NCBI RefSeq assembly: GCF_014651055.1
Contig: NZ_BMWD01000006.1
Span: 71,792 to 135,791 of the forward strand
From: Streptomyces fructofermentans
Lineage (GTDB): Bacteria > Actinomycetota > Actinomycetes > Streptomycetales > Streptomycetaceae
Length of the DNA stretch: 64,000 nucleotides
Reading direction: 5' to 3'
Shown here: piece by piece, positions 10,518 through 17,674 of the stretch
Layout of the letters: each line of letters starts with the position of its first letter
Numbering within the stretch: the first letter of the stretch is position 1
Program-made: the position numbers and the translations under genes
Notes under the pieces: model-generated
Told to the model about the DNA's origin: nothing
The model's database searches: none
The model's input: the letters and a program-made list of their open reading frames with translations, nothing else

Positions 10518-10643
10518 GAGAGCACACTAACGGGAACTTGCGGAACGCGCAACAACCGGGCACACTCGGGGCCAACGGGCGATCATTGCCCGCTAGTGTT
10601 CTTTCAGAGAACGCTTGTGAACCATGAGCGCACAGGAGTGACG
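10518..10643. promoter_or_regulatory. Divergent switch region of the element with three dyads
   Basis: Between the XRE gene and the excisionase-like gene. Inverted repeats seen: TTGCG/CGCAA at 10538-10552, CGGGC/GCCCG at 10576-10592, and AGTGTTCT/AGAACGCT at 10595-10615 with one mismatched pair. An AGGAG at 10634-10638 precedes the right-hand gene. These are good candidates for XRE or excisionase binding sites. Confidence 0.6.
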
Positions 10644-10838
10644 ATGGATAGGCGACCGCTTGCCACGGTGCCCCAGCTCGCCGAGCACTACGGCGTCTCG
10701 GAAAGCACGGTGCGGGACTGGCACCTTCGGCAGGTCGAGATCGGCCCGCTGATGTTCCGCGTAGGGAAGTACCTGCGGGCCCGGTGGGCCGACGTGGACG
10801 CGCACGACGCGCAGAAGCTCGAGGGCGCGGCGGCATGA
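10644..10838 (+). CDS. xis: Excisionase-like helix-turn-helix protein
   Basis: 64-residue protein with one winged HTH (TVPQLAEHYGVSESTVRDWH followed by a RVGKYLRARWADVDAHDA wing), the size and form of excisionases and AlpA-type regulators. ATG 10644 follows AGGAG by 5 bp; a GTG two codons earlier is also in frame. Its stop overlaps the start of the Prim-Pol gene (ATGA), so the two are translationally coupled. The expected role is to bend DNA at the att site for excision, and perhaps to activate the replication genes. Confidence 0.8.
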   Translation: MDRRPLATVPQLAEHYGVSESTVRDWHLRQVEIGPLMFRVGKYLRARWADVDAHDAQKLEGAAA

Positions 10839-11749
10839 GCAGAAACACGAACGCCCCCACCGAAGTGAGGGCGCCGCACGACCCACTGGCCCGCGAGTCG
10901 AGAACCAGCCTACCGGCCCTACAGGGCGCCCTGTGGCTCGTTCGCCACGGCTTTCCCGCCTTCCCCGCCGACAGCCCCGCTACGCCCCGCTGCGCGGGCC
11001 TGCACAAGACGTGCGACGGATCCCGGGGGAAGCATCCGGCCGTCGCCTTCACCCGGGCCTGGACGCTCGACGAGCGCAAGGTCCACGAGACGTTCGCCCG
11101 CGGACTGCGGAACCCCGCCGTGGCCGTTGGCGCTTGCTCGGGTCCTGACGGGACGCGGCTCGTCGTCGTCGACAGCGACCGCCCTGGGGCCATTGAAGAC
11201 GTAGCAAGCGCCCGCGGCGAGCAGTGGCCGCCCACCATGCGCGTCTGGACCGCCAAGGGCCACCACGACTACCTGTGGGCGCCCGCGGCTCTCCGGCTGG
11301 GCAACGGACTCGGGACGCTGCAGGGCCAGTTCGACGGCGACGTCCGGGCGGGCAACGCCTACGTGATCGGCCCGGGGGCGCTGCATGCGTCCGGCGTCCT
11401 GTACGAGCTGGACGACCCCGAGCGTCCGCCCGTCCTGGCCCCGTCCTGGCTGCTCGATGCGCTCGTCACGAAGCCGACGTTCGCGGCCCGTAGGACGCGG
11501 TGGAGGGACGCGTCCCGTCCGGCGTCCTCGGGCGTCCGTGGCCTGGTCGCGTTCGTCCTCGACTCCCGCCCCGGGGACCGCAACAACCGCCTGTTCTGGG
11601 CAGCGTGCCGCGCCGCCGAGGACGCACAGGACGGCCGCGAGGACGCACAGGACGCCCTACTCGCCGCGGCCGTCCAAGCAGGCCTCAGCGAGCGCGAGGC
11701 GTCCGCCACCATCCGATCCGCGTACAACCGCACGGGAGCCACCGCATGA
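10835..11749 (+). CDS. Prim-Pol type DNA primase/polymerase
   Basis: 304-residue protein with the bifunctional primase-polymerase fold of the archaeo-eukaryotic primase superfamily. The metal-binding pair is Asp113 and Asp115 in LVVVDSDRPG, and GHHDYLWAP supplies a likely motif II His. The GLHKTCDGSRGKHP stretch is typical of the family's Cys/His-containing N-terminal part. The C-terminal 80 residues (from about 220) look like the small primase C-terminal helical domain. It starts with a 4-bp overlap on the excisionase-like gene and ends in a 4-bp overlap with the ATPase gene. In actinomycete integrative elements Prim-Pol proteins drive autonomous replication after excision. Confidence 0.9.
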   Translation: MSRNTNAPTEVRAPHDPLARESRTSLPALQGALWLVRHGFPAFPADSPATPRCAGLHKTCDGSRGKHPAVAFTRAWTLDERKVHETFARGLRNPAVAVGACSGPDGTRLVVVDSDRPGAIEDVASARGEQWPPTMRVWTAKGHHDYLWAPAALRLGNGLGTLQGQFDGDVRAGNAYVIGPGALHASGVLYELDDPERPPVLAPSWLLDALVTKPTFAARRTRWRDASRPASSGVRGLVAFVLDSRPGDRNNRLFWAACRAAEDAQDGREDAQDALLAAAVQAGLSEREASATIRSAYNRTGATA

Positions 11750-13032
11750 ACGACCAGGACGCCCAGGACGCGGCAGGACGCGAGGGCGGACCCTCGCCGA
11801 CCGGGCGTCCCTGGCCCGTCCTCGGCGAGGACGCTTTCCACGGGCTCCCCGGGCGCATCGTCCGAACCATCGAGCCGCACACCGAAGCGGACCCCGCCGC
11901 GATGCTGTTCACCCTGTACGCCGCAGCTGGCGCGTACATCGGGCGCAAGCCCCACATGTTCGCCGGCGCCGAGGAGCACGGCGCCCGTATCTGGCCGCTC
12001 ATCATCGGCCGCACCGCGGGCGGCGTGAAGGGCACCTCATGGGCAGAGATCCGGCGCGTGATGCGAGCAGCCGACCACGATTTCATGCAGGGGAAGGTCG
12101 TGGGCGGCCTCTCCTCCGCCGAGGGGCTGATCTATGCGGTGCGGGACGGTGGGGACCCCGACGACGAGCAGGAGGAAGGGTTCGACCCCGGCGTGAAGGA
12201 CAAGCGGCTGCTGGTCGTCGAGACGGAGTTCGCCTCCGTCCTCGCCCAGGGCAAGCGGGAGGGCAATACCCTGCTGCCGCTCATCAGGCAGGCGTGGGAC
12301 GGCGGCACGCTGCGCACCATGACGATCCGGCCCCGTGTCGCTACGGACCCGCACGTCGTCATCATCGGCCACATCACGCCGACCGAGCTCCGGGTGCGGC
12401 TGTCCGAGGCCGAGCGCGCGGGCGGCACGATGAACCGCTTCCTGCCCGTCATGTCGAAGCGGTCCAAGCTGCTGCCCGACGGCGGCCATCTGGAGGAGGC
12501 GACCGTAAAGGCGCTCGGCGCCGAGCTGGCCGCCGTCCTCGACAAGGCCAAGGACATTGGCCGGATGTCCCGCGGAGTCGACGCCCACAAGGCGTGGGTG
12601 ACGCTCTACACCCGTCTCGCGTCCGACCATGCAGGGGACGGGCGGGTTGCTCAAGTCGTCGCCCGTGCCGCTCCGCAGGTGCTGCGGCTGTCCGTCATGG
12701 CGGCCCTGCTCGACGGCGCCGACTACATCGACCTGCCCCACATGCAGGCGGCTGAGGCGATGTGGGACTACATCGAAGACTCCGCCTGGTACGTCTTCAG
12801 CGAGGGCACCGGAGACACCGACCTCGACCGGCTGAAGCTGTTCGTCGACGCGGCTGGCCCCGAGGGCGTCACCCGCACCGCAGTGGCCAACGAGTGCTTC
12901 GGCAAGAACAAGACGGGCGACCAGATCGACGCCGTGTGGTCCCGGCTCCTCACCCTCGATGGTTACGAAGAGTGGTCGACCCCGACCAAGGGGAGGCCCG
13001 TCAAGAGGATGCGACGGACTAAGCCGGTTTAA
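11746..13032 (+). CDS. DUF3987-like replication ATPase/helicase
   Basis: 428-residue protein that normally follows Prim-Pol genes in actinobacterial elements. A divergent P-loop is visible in IIGRTAGGVKGTSW, a Walker-B-like strand in RLLVVETEFASVLAQ and a sensor-like strand in VVIIGHITPTEL, the order seen in DUF3987/RepA-like hexameric helicases. The C-terminal 80 residues (LKLFVDAAGPEGVTRTAVANEC onward) resemble a winged-helix DNA-binding domain. A helicase that works with Prim-Pol at the element's origin is inferred; I am unsure of the exact family. It starts with ATGA overlap on Prim-Pol, and repeat-rich DNA begins directly after its stop codon. Confidence 0.7.
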   Translation: MNDQDAQDAAGREGGPSPTGRPWPVLGEDAFHGLPGRIVRTIEPHTEADPAAMLFTLYAAAGAYIGRKPHMFAGAEEHGARIWPLIIGRTAGGVKGTSWAEIRRVMRAADHDFMQGKVVGGLSSAEGLIYAVRDGGDPDDEQEEGFDPGVKDKRLLVVETEFASVLAQGKREGNTLLPLIRQAWDGGTLRTMTIRPRVATDPHVVIIGHITPTELRVRLSEAERAGGTMNRFLPVMSKRSKLLPDGGHLEEATVKALGAELAAVLDKAKDIGRMSRGVDAHKAWVTLYTRLASDHAGDGRVAQVVARAAPQVLRLSVMAALLDGADYIDLPHMQAAEAMWDYIEDSAWYVFSEGTGDTDLDRLKLFVDAAGPEGVTRTAVANECFGKNKTGDQIDAVWSRLLTLDGYEEWSTPTKGRPVKRMRRTKPV

Positions 13033-13183
13033 CGGAAAAAGCAGGTCACAGCCCTGACTTATGGGGGGACTTAATCCGGGCGACGGAGAAAGGGTCAGGT
13101 AAGACACCCCCGCTGACCTGCTTAATCCGTAAATCCGGCTTACTCCGTACCTCCCCACCACCTCACCGAAGGGACTACGCACC
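13033..13183. repeat. Candidate replication origin: inverted repeat and AATCCG iterons
   Basis: 151 bp after the replication genes. A perfect 10-bp inverted repeat (AAGCAGGTCA at 13039-13048, TGACCTGCTT at 13114-13123) encloses further CTGAC/GTCAG words. Short direct repeats of the type TTAATCCG occur at 13071, 13122 and, as variants, 13131 and 13140. It is richer in A and T than the flanking genes. This fits an origin recognised by the Prim-Pol/ATPase, but could also be promoter DNA for the next gene. Confidence 0.45.
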
Positions 13184-13426
13184 GTGAGCACGCCGCCCAC
13201 CACCGGACAGCTCCTCGTCGACGCCGTCTCCGCCCTCGGAGTCACGCGTAGGCGCCTGCTCGCCGTCGCCCTCACCGAACGGCGCGACAGGCATGTCGCG
13301 TTCGGCGACCCCGTCACCGCCGAGTTCTTCAACGCCCTCGCCGTCCTCGTCGCCGACGTCACCGACGGCGAGAACCGCGTACTGCGCCGCACGGAGAACG
13401 ACCTCAACGCCCCGCCCAGCGCGTGA
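13184..13426 (+). CDS. Small hypothetical protein upstream of capsid gene
   Basis: 80-residue protein of unknown function. It has a helical, Leu/Val/Arg-rich composition with no Cys, signal peptide or membrane segment. GTG 13184 has a modest GAAGGGA upstream. The codon pattern is strongly G+C at third positions, as expected of a real gene here. It sits between the replication genes and the capsid gene, so it could serve either module. Confidence 0.6.
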   Translation: MSTPPTTGQLLVDAVSALGVTRRRLLAVALTERRDRHVAFGDPVTAEFFNALAVLVADVTDGENRVLRRTENDLNAPPSA

Positions 13427-13661
13427 CCGTGGCATCCTGACGACAGCTCAACCCTCCTGGTACCTCCGGGCGCCGGGGAACCCGTGGCATCATGGTCATG
13501 TCCGCACGGACGACGCAGAACGGCAGGGCGAAACCCACCGGGACGCGTGACGCGAGGCCCGTTCCACCGGCGCCCGGCAGGTCGACCACCACCGGGCAGA
13601 GATGCCGCTGTTGAGCCCTACGGCCACGCTCCACGCACAACACCCCTTGTGGAGACAGCCC
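13427..13661 (+). promoter_or_regulatory. Capsid-gene leader with repeat and RBS-pairing hairpin
   Basis: 235 bp before the capsid gene. CCGTGGCATC occurs twice (13427-13436 and 13482-13491). Close to the start, CTCCAC (13629-13634) can pair with GTGGAG (13649-13654), which contains the GGAGA ribosome-binding site 6 bp before the ATG. Capsid translation may therefore be held down until the hairpin is opened. Confidence 0.45.
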
Positions 13662-14924
13662 ATGTTCCTCACCGACGAACTCACCCAGCGCCGTGCCGCC
13701 CTGTGGGGCGAGCAGAAGCGCATGCTCGACACCGCCGAGGCCGCCCAGCGCGACCTCACTCCCGCCGAGGATGCCGAGTACCGCGCCCTCGGCGAGCGCA
13801 TCGAGAACATCGACGCCCGGCTCACCGACCTCAGCGACCAGGCCAAGCGCACCAACGCGGTCACGGGCGCGTTCGCGCGCCTCGGGGGAGGCGTCCGCCG
13901 CACCCAGGCCGAGACCGAACTCGCCGACGACTTCCGCTCGATGATCCTGGAGAACAACCCGCGGCCCATCACCGTGCAGTGGGAGAACGCCCGCTCCGCC
14001 TACCAGCCCGGCCTGGAAGCCCGTGACCTCGTCACCACGTCCCCGGCCAACATGAGCCCCGTGTCGTTCTACGGCCAGCTGGTAGAGCACATGGTGGAGA
14101 ACAGCGCCGTCCTCCGCGCCGGCGCCACCCTGCTCACCACCAGCTCGGGCGAGACCCTGCGGGTACCGCGCACGACCGCGCTGTCCACGGCCGCGATCGT
14201 CGCCGAGGCCGGCACCATCCCCGACTCCGACCCGACTCTGTCGTCCGTCGCCCTCGGGGCGTACAAGTACGGGTTCAAAGTCCAGGTGTCCACCGAGATG
14301 GTGCAGGACTCCGGCGTCGACCTGCCCGGCTACCTCGCCCGCGAGGCAGGGCAGGCCATCGGGCTCGGACTCGGCAACCACCTCATCAACGGCACCGGCA
14401 GCGGCCAGCCCCGGGGCGTCCTCCTGGACGCCACAGCGGGCGCCACCGGCCCGACCGGCACGGCCACCAGCTTCGGTGCGCAGGGCACGGCAGGGCAGGG
14501 AACAGACCTGCTGTACGACCTGTTCGGCTCCCTCGCTGAGCCCTACGTGGTGCAGCCCGGCACGGGCTGGGTACTGCGCAACGCCACGCTCACCGCGATC
14601 AGGAAGCTGAAGACCGGCACCGCGGGTGAGATCGTCGGTGGGGAGTTCGTCGGGTCCGGCCCGGCCGGCGCATCGGGCGAGATGATCGGCAAGCCCGCGT
14701 TCGTCGACCCGTTCGTGCCCGCCATGGCCGCCAACGCCAAGAGCGTGCTGTTCGGCGACTGGTCCCGCTACTTCGTCCGCATGGTCAACGGCATCCGCTT
14801 CGAGCGGTCCGACGAGTTCGCGTTCGACCAGGACCTCGTCACGTTCCGCGCGCTGCTCCGCGCGGACGCTGCGCTCATCGACAGCACGGGCGCGATCAAG
14901 TACTTCGCGCACTCCGCGACCTGA
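13662..14924 (+). CDS. HK97-family phage major capsid protein
   Basis: 420-residue capsid protein. Residues 1-70 form an acidic, helical scaffold-like delta region (LTQRRAALWGEQKRMLDTAE; SDQAKRTNAVTGAF), and about 100-415 is the HK97 fold, with typical stretches VETTSPAN-like LVTTSPANMSPVSF, GETLRVPRTTA, VQVSTEMVQDSG and INGTGSGQPRGVL. Hundreds of copies self-assemble into the icosahedral shell; the delta region is usually cut off by a prohead protease, which is not encoded here. ATG 13662 has GGAGA 6 bp upstream. No portal, terminase or tail gene is near. The gene is complete and ends before a strong terminator, so it seems functional: the satellite probably provides its own shell subunit for helper-assisted assembly. 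Confidence 0.93.
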   Translation: MFLTDELTQRRAALWGEQKRMLDTAEAAQRDLTPAEDAEYRALGERIENIDARLTDLSDQAKRTNAVTGAFARLGGGVRRTQAETELADDFRSMILENNPRPITVQWENARSAYQPGLEARDLVTTSPANMSPVSFYGQLVEHMVENSAVLRAGATLLTTSSGETLRVPRTTALSTAAIVAEAGTIPDSDPTLSSVALGAYKYGFKVQVSTEMVQDSGVDLPGYLAREAGQAIGLGLGNHLINGTGSGQPRGVLLDATAGATGPTGTATSFGAQGTAGQGTDLLYDLFGSLAEPYVVQPGTGWVLRNATLTAIRKLKTGTAGEIVGGEFVGSGPAGASGEMIGKPAFVDPFVPAMAANAKSVLFGDWSRYFVRMVNGIRFERSDEFAFDQDLVTFRALLRADAALIDSTGAIKYFAHSAT

Positions 14925-14936
14925 CCCGACGACACC

Positions 14937-14974
14937 CGAGCGCCCCGGCCGGATCACCCGAGCCGGGGCGCTCG
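14937..14974 (+). terminator. Terminator after the capsid gene
   Basis: Perfect 13-bp stem (14937-14949 with 14962-14974) and 12-nt loop, beginning 12 bp after the capsid stop codon. Confidence 0.7.
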
Positions 14975-15544
14975 CACGTGCGGGGGGAGAGCGGAGCCAT
15001 TCTTTGAGGGCAGGACCGGGCGACCCAAACGCCCTTGTCGCCCGATTTTTTGCGCGGCGATTTTGAAAGATCAGTCCGCGCGAACTCGGTTCGAGTGAAT
15101 TAGCGATCGTCACCCTGTGTGACGCCCCGGGTAGAGGGGGCTCGCTGCTATTTCGCCTGAACCTGGTTCGAGCCGAATAGCGGAGGGCCCCTCTACCGGA
15201 CCGTCCTCGGTAGAGGGGCCCCTCTACCCCGGTAGCGGGGTCGGTCATGGGGTCTGACCTGCCCTGTAGAGGGGGTAGAGGGGGTTCGGGCGTACCCCCG
15301 AAACCCGAAACTTCGCAGGCCAGCCCCGACATCGCCCCCGAAACCGGTTTCGCCTCAACCCGAAACCGGGGCCCCAGGCGAAACCAGTGACGTCCCAGTG
15401 GGGCAGTGACTTTCCACTGACCGGGTCACTGCCCCGGGTCACTGGCTGTGACCTGCTGAAACGGCCGTTCAGTGAGGCAGTGAGGCCACGTTCAGCCGCC
15501 CGACGACCGGCCGCCCCCGGGCCCCGGGGCGCCTGCTCGCTGCC
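14975..15544. repeat. Three iteron families between convergent genes (candidate origin/packaging site)
   Basis: 570 non-coding bp between the convergent capsid and GntR genes, so no promoter is needed here. Family 1: TAGAGGGG at 15132, 15211, 15267 and 15276, and its complement at 15188 and 15219; 15209-15228 is a perfect 20-bp palindrome. Family 2: CGAAAC at 15299, 15306, 15339, 15361 and 15379, including the palindrome at 15339-15352. Family 3: CAGTGA at 15385, 15404, 15470 and 15478 and TCACTG at 15426, 15439 and 15549. Further left, two 24-nt imperfect repeats (18/24 identical) start at 15082 and 15159. No gene was found. Confidence 0.75.
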
Positions 15545-15775
15545 TCACTCACTGGGTGCGACGACGAACGTGCCCTTGGCGGGGAGGGTGGCGACCAGGC
15601 CGCGGGCTCGCAGCTCCCGGACGGCGCGGCGGACGGTGCCGATGGACACGCTGTAGATCTCCGTCATGGCGCGCTCACCGGGCAGGGCGGCGCCGGCGGG
15701 CAGGGTCCCGGCCGCGATCTCCGCGGCGATCCGGTCCGCGAGCTTCACGTACTCGTACTGCGGGAGATCGCTCAT
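15545..15775 (-). CDS. GntR-family winged-helix regulator (HTH only)
   Basis: 76-residue protein consisting only of the GntR winged helix: YEYVKLADRIAAEIAAGTLP, then PGERAMTEIYSVSIGTVRRAVRELRARGLVATLPAKGTFV. The C-terminal effector domain of full GntR regulators is missing, as in small regulators encoded by Streptomyces plasmids and phages. ATG 15775 is chosen because YEY begins the fold eight residues in; an earlier in-frame start at 15808 would add 11 unconserved residues. It is divergent from the 60-residue Cys protein; GTGGGACGC repeats in the shared region are its probable operators. Confidence 0.88.
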   Translation of the reverse strand: MSDLPQYEYVKLADRIAAEIAAGTLPAGAALPGERAMTEIYSVSIGTVRRAVRELRARGLVATLPAKGTFVVAPSE

Positions 15776-15799
15776 CCCTTCACGGTGCCGCTGCCCCAC

Positions 15800-15851
15800 G
15801 CGTCCCACATCTGGGGAACGCGTCTGGACGCGGTGGGACGCGGTGGGACGC
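15800..15851. promoter_or_regulatory. GTGGGACGC repeats, probable GntR operators
   Basis: GTGGGACGC occurs at 15833-15841 and 15843-15851 in tandem with 10-bp spacing (about one helix turn), with a related copy, CTGGACGC, just before, and the inverted form GCGTCCCAC at 15800-15808. They lie in the divergent gap between the GntR gene and the 60-residue gene, which suggests autoregulation and control of the neighbour. Confidence 0.6.
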
Positions 15852-15937
15852 AGTAGGGGTACGGTCGGACGAGAGAAAGCCCCTGCGGCCGGTGAGACGG
15901 CCCAGGGGCGTGGACGACGCTACGAGGGAGCGACGAC

Positions 15938-16120
15938 ATGGAAGAGGCTACAGACGGCGGGACGGCCCGCACAGACGCGCACCTTGACGGGCCCGCGGCG
16001 CTGGCGTTCCGGGCTCTCCTGGACCACACGCAGACCTGCGTGCAGTGCATCGCGGACTCCCGGAAGTGCGCTACGGGACGGGTCCTGGTGCGCACGGTGA
16101 GGCAGGCCCGGCAGGGCTGA
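15938..16120 (+). CDS. Small Cys-motif protein of the element
   Basis: 60-residue protein with CVQCIADSRKC near the middle, a CxxC-x6-C pattern that could bind zinc, and a basic C-terminus (RVLVRTVRQARQG). The N-terminal 18 residues are acidic. ATG 15938 has GAGGGAG 7 bp upstream, a good ribosome-binding site. Tiny Cys-containing proteins of this kind are common in Streptomyces plasmids and phages but have no known role. It is followed by a strong hairpin shared with the convergent HNH gene. Confidence 0.7.
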   Translation: MEEATDGGTARTDAHLDGPAALAFRALLDHTQTCVQCIADSRKCATGRVLVRTVRQARQG

Positions 16121-16131
16121 ACCCCAGGGAT

Positions 16132-16179
16132 GCACCCCAGGGAGGCAGGGAGAACTCCCTCAGCGCCTCCCTGGGGTGC
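16132..16179. terminator. Bidirectional terminator with nested hairpin
   Basis: Perfect 15-bp outer arms (16132-16146 and 16165-16179) enclosing a second perfect 6-bp hairpin (16147-16160). It lies between the convergent 60-residue and HNH genes. CCCCAGGGA also repeats directly at 16121 and 16135. Confidence 0.75.
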
Positions 16180-16226
16180 CTCCCTCCGTTGACCTGCGGA
16201 TACGGTCCGGAGGGAGGCGAGGGAGG

Positions 16227-16895
16227 CTACGAGCAAGCGGCCTCTGCCAGCTCCCGGGGCGGTTCGTTTCCGGCCTCGGGTGCCTCCCTCCCTGCCCAGG
16301 CGAGCAGGACCGCAGCCATGGACCAGGTGAGCCGGTCGTTCTTGGTCCGGTTGCACGGCTCGCAGGACAGCACGAGGTTGGCGGGCAGGTTGCACGGCCA
16401 CACGCTCTTCGGCACGTAGTGGTCGATGGTGACGCCCGTGAGCTTGTCGAACTCGGTCCGGCAGTAGAAGCAGCGCCGGCCGTCCCGCTCGACCAGGTAC
16501 ATGCGCATCTCGCGCCACCCTGCCCGGTTGCTCTTGCCCGGTTTGCACTTCTTCCCGCCCGGGGTGGAGCTGGGCTTCCCCTGCAAGGTGCGCTGCACCC
16601 GCTGCACCCGCGCGGTGAACTTGTGCAGTGCCGCCTCGAGGGCGTGAGCGCCGGCCGCGTCCAGGAGCGCCACATCGTCGAGCAGGATGCCCAGGCCGGG
16701 GCCGTTCACGGCCAGCTGGGGGAGGTTCGCGTCGGGCTCGTGGACGAGCCGGGCTTCCAGCATCACGGTGCCGTCAGGGAGGCGCAGGTCGAAGTCCTCG
16801 CCTACGTGCCCCCAGTCCTCGGGCGGCTCGGCCCCATGGTCCTCGATGCACCAGGACGGGCAGCCGTTGACGAGCTTCAGTTCACGAGTGTTCAC
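16227..16895 (-). CDS. DUF6907-like/HNH endonuclease fusion
   Basis: 222-residue two-domain protein. Residues 1-100 begin with CPSWCIEDHG and resemble the small DUF6907-type domain found in Streptomyces elements. Residues 130-190 form an HNH nuclease with zinc cysteines Cys142/Cys145 (CFYC) and Cys178/Cys181 (CEPC), the TIDHYVPKS motif with catalytic His159, Asn173 (PANLVLSC) and CNRTKND. A Lys/Ser/Gly-rich linker (107-125) joins the halves. In HK97-like phages an HNH protein works with terminase in packaging, which would fit a satellite with its own capsid. Defence or homing functions are alternatives. The start is a GTG overlapping the upstream gene by 4 bp. Confidence 0.85.
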   Translation of the reverse strand: MNTRELKLVNGCPSWCIEDHGAEPPEDWGHVGEDFDLRLPDGTVMLEARLVHEPDANLPQLAVNGPGLGILLDDVALLDAAGAHALEAALHKFTARVQRVQRTLQGKPSSTPGGKKCKPGKSNRAGWREMRMYLVERDGRRCFYCRTEFDKLTGVTIDHYVPKSVWPCNLPANLVLSCEPCNRTKNDRLTWSMAAVLLAWAGREAPEAGNEPPRELAEAACS

Positions 16896-17362
16896 CAGGA
16901 TCCCCGCCCCTCGTGGTCAGCGCAGCCGGCCGCAGGCGCCTGCTCGCGTTGTACGTCTGCCGTGATGTCGACGACCCGGAACGGTTCGGGGAGCGGCGGC
17001 AGGCCGTCGACCTTGAACGCGGTCCCGATCAGGTAGCGGGCCATGCAGTCGTGCTCCAGCTCCGACCGGTTCGGTGGGAGGGAGACGACGACCCGGTTAC
17101 GGGTGACGTAGGCGTACCCGGTGAACCCCGGCTCGTCGATCGACGACTCGTCGAGGGTGATGCCCAGCTCGTCGACGAGCTGCTGTAGCGGGGCGTCCAT
17201 CAGGTGGTCGACGGACGGGGGCGTGACCTGCGGCGCATCAGTGGATGCGAGGAACGCGGCGACGGCCGGGAACGCTCGGTCGACGGAACGCTGCGCGGCC
17301 GCCTGCTCGTCGTCGGTGGTCTGGATTCTGGCGGACGCGCTGGGCTGTACGTTGTTGCGCAT
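16892..17362 (-). CDS. Hypothetical element protein, first gene of leftward pair
   Basis: 156-residue protein that I do not recognise. Residues 50-140 look like one alpha/beta domain (VDELGITLDESSIDEPGFTGYAYVTRNRVVVSLPPNRSE is split by a strand-like repeat), with a conserved-looking MARYLIGTAF helix; the first 35 residues are polar and probably disordered. No signal peptide or membrane segment. ATG 17362 starts the operon and its stop overlaps the HNH gene's GTG by 4 bp, so the two are coupled and may act together. Confidence 0.7.
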   Translation of the reverse strand: MRNNVQPSASARIQTTDDEQAAAQRSVDRAFPAVAAFLASTDAPQVTPPSVDHLMDAPLQQLVDELGITLDESSIDEPGFTGYAYVTRNRVVVSLPPNRSELEHDCMARYLIGTAFKVDGLPPLPEPFRVVDITADVQREQAPAAGCADHEGRGSW

Positions 17363-17608
17363 GGTCTGGACTCCTTGATGCGAAGGGTCGGATCAAGGCG
17401 CCGCTTTGGTGGTGACACACCGGGCGGCGCCGCTCTGTCTACGCAGGGCAGACGAGCGGAGTCGGGGGGAGCGCGTGGCCTGCAGTCCGCGGACAGTCCG
17501 CAGGACGACCAGGAATGACCGGTGGCAACCGGATTCAACCGTGAGGGTTTCCGCAGCTCAGACGGGGTGTAGTGGGTAAAACCGCTGGTCAGCGAAAGGC
17601 GCCGAAGG
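17363..17608. promoter_or_regulatory. Right-end region of the element
   Basis: 246 bp between the leftward operon and attR. It must hold the promoter of that operon and the right arm of the attachment site. No gene was seen. Short palindromic words such as GTCCGCGGAC at about 17486 and CCGGTGGCAACCGG at 17519-17532 may be arm-type integrase or regulator sites. Confidence 0.4.
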
Positions 17609-17620
17609 TTCCCGCGCAAC
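17609..17620 (+). repeat. attR core of the integrated element
   Basis: Exact copy of the 12-bp core in the mmsA 3' end. Read in the mmsA frame it continues CAC TGA, giving F-P-R-N-H-stop, compared with F-P-R-N-S-stop at the present mmsA end. This looks like the original mmsA terminus. Confidence 0.75.
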
Positions 17621-17636
17621 CACTGACGACGGCCGC

Positions 17637-17674
17637 CCGGTGCCCCGCCTCCTCCGAAGGAGGCGGGGCACCGG
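17637..17674 (+). terminator. Strong terminator, probably the displaced native mmsA terminator
   Basis: Perfect 16-bp stem (17637-17652 with 17659-17674) and 6-nt loop, starting 10 bp after the TGA that follows attR. No gene in the present arrangement ends at this position on the + strand, whereas before insertion mmsA would have ended exactly here. Confidence 0.8.

Noticed and set aside
13404..15332. 642-codon open frame antisense to the capsid gene
   Set aside because: It is the mirror of the capsid gene's codon bias; the capsid frame has clear family motifs and a ribosome-binding site, and the antisense frame also runs through the iteron region.
14975..15544. CRISPR array
   Set aside because: Repeats are only 6-10 bp, of three types, in both orientations and irregularly spaced; no cas genes are present.
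8903..17362. Reading the island as a conjugative actinomycete integrative element
   Set aside because: Integrase, excisionase-like and Prim-Pol genes fit, but the required FtsK/SpoIIIE-like transfer protein is absent and a capsid gene is present instead.
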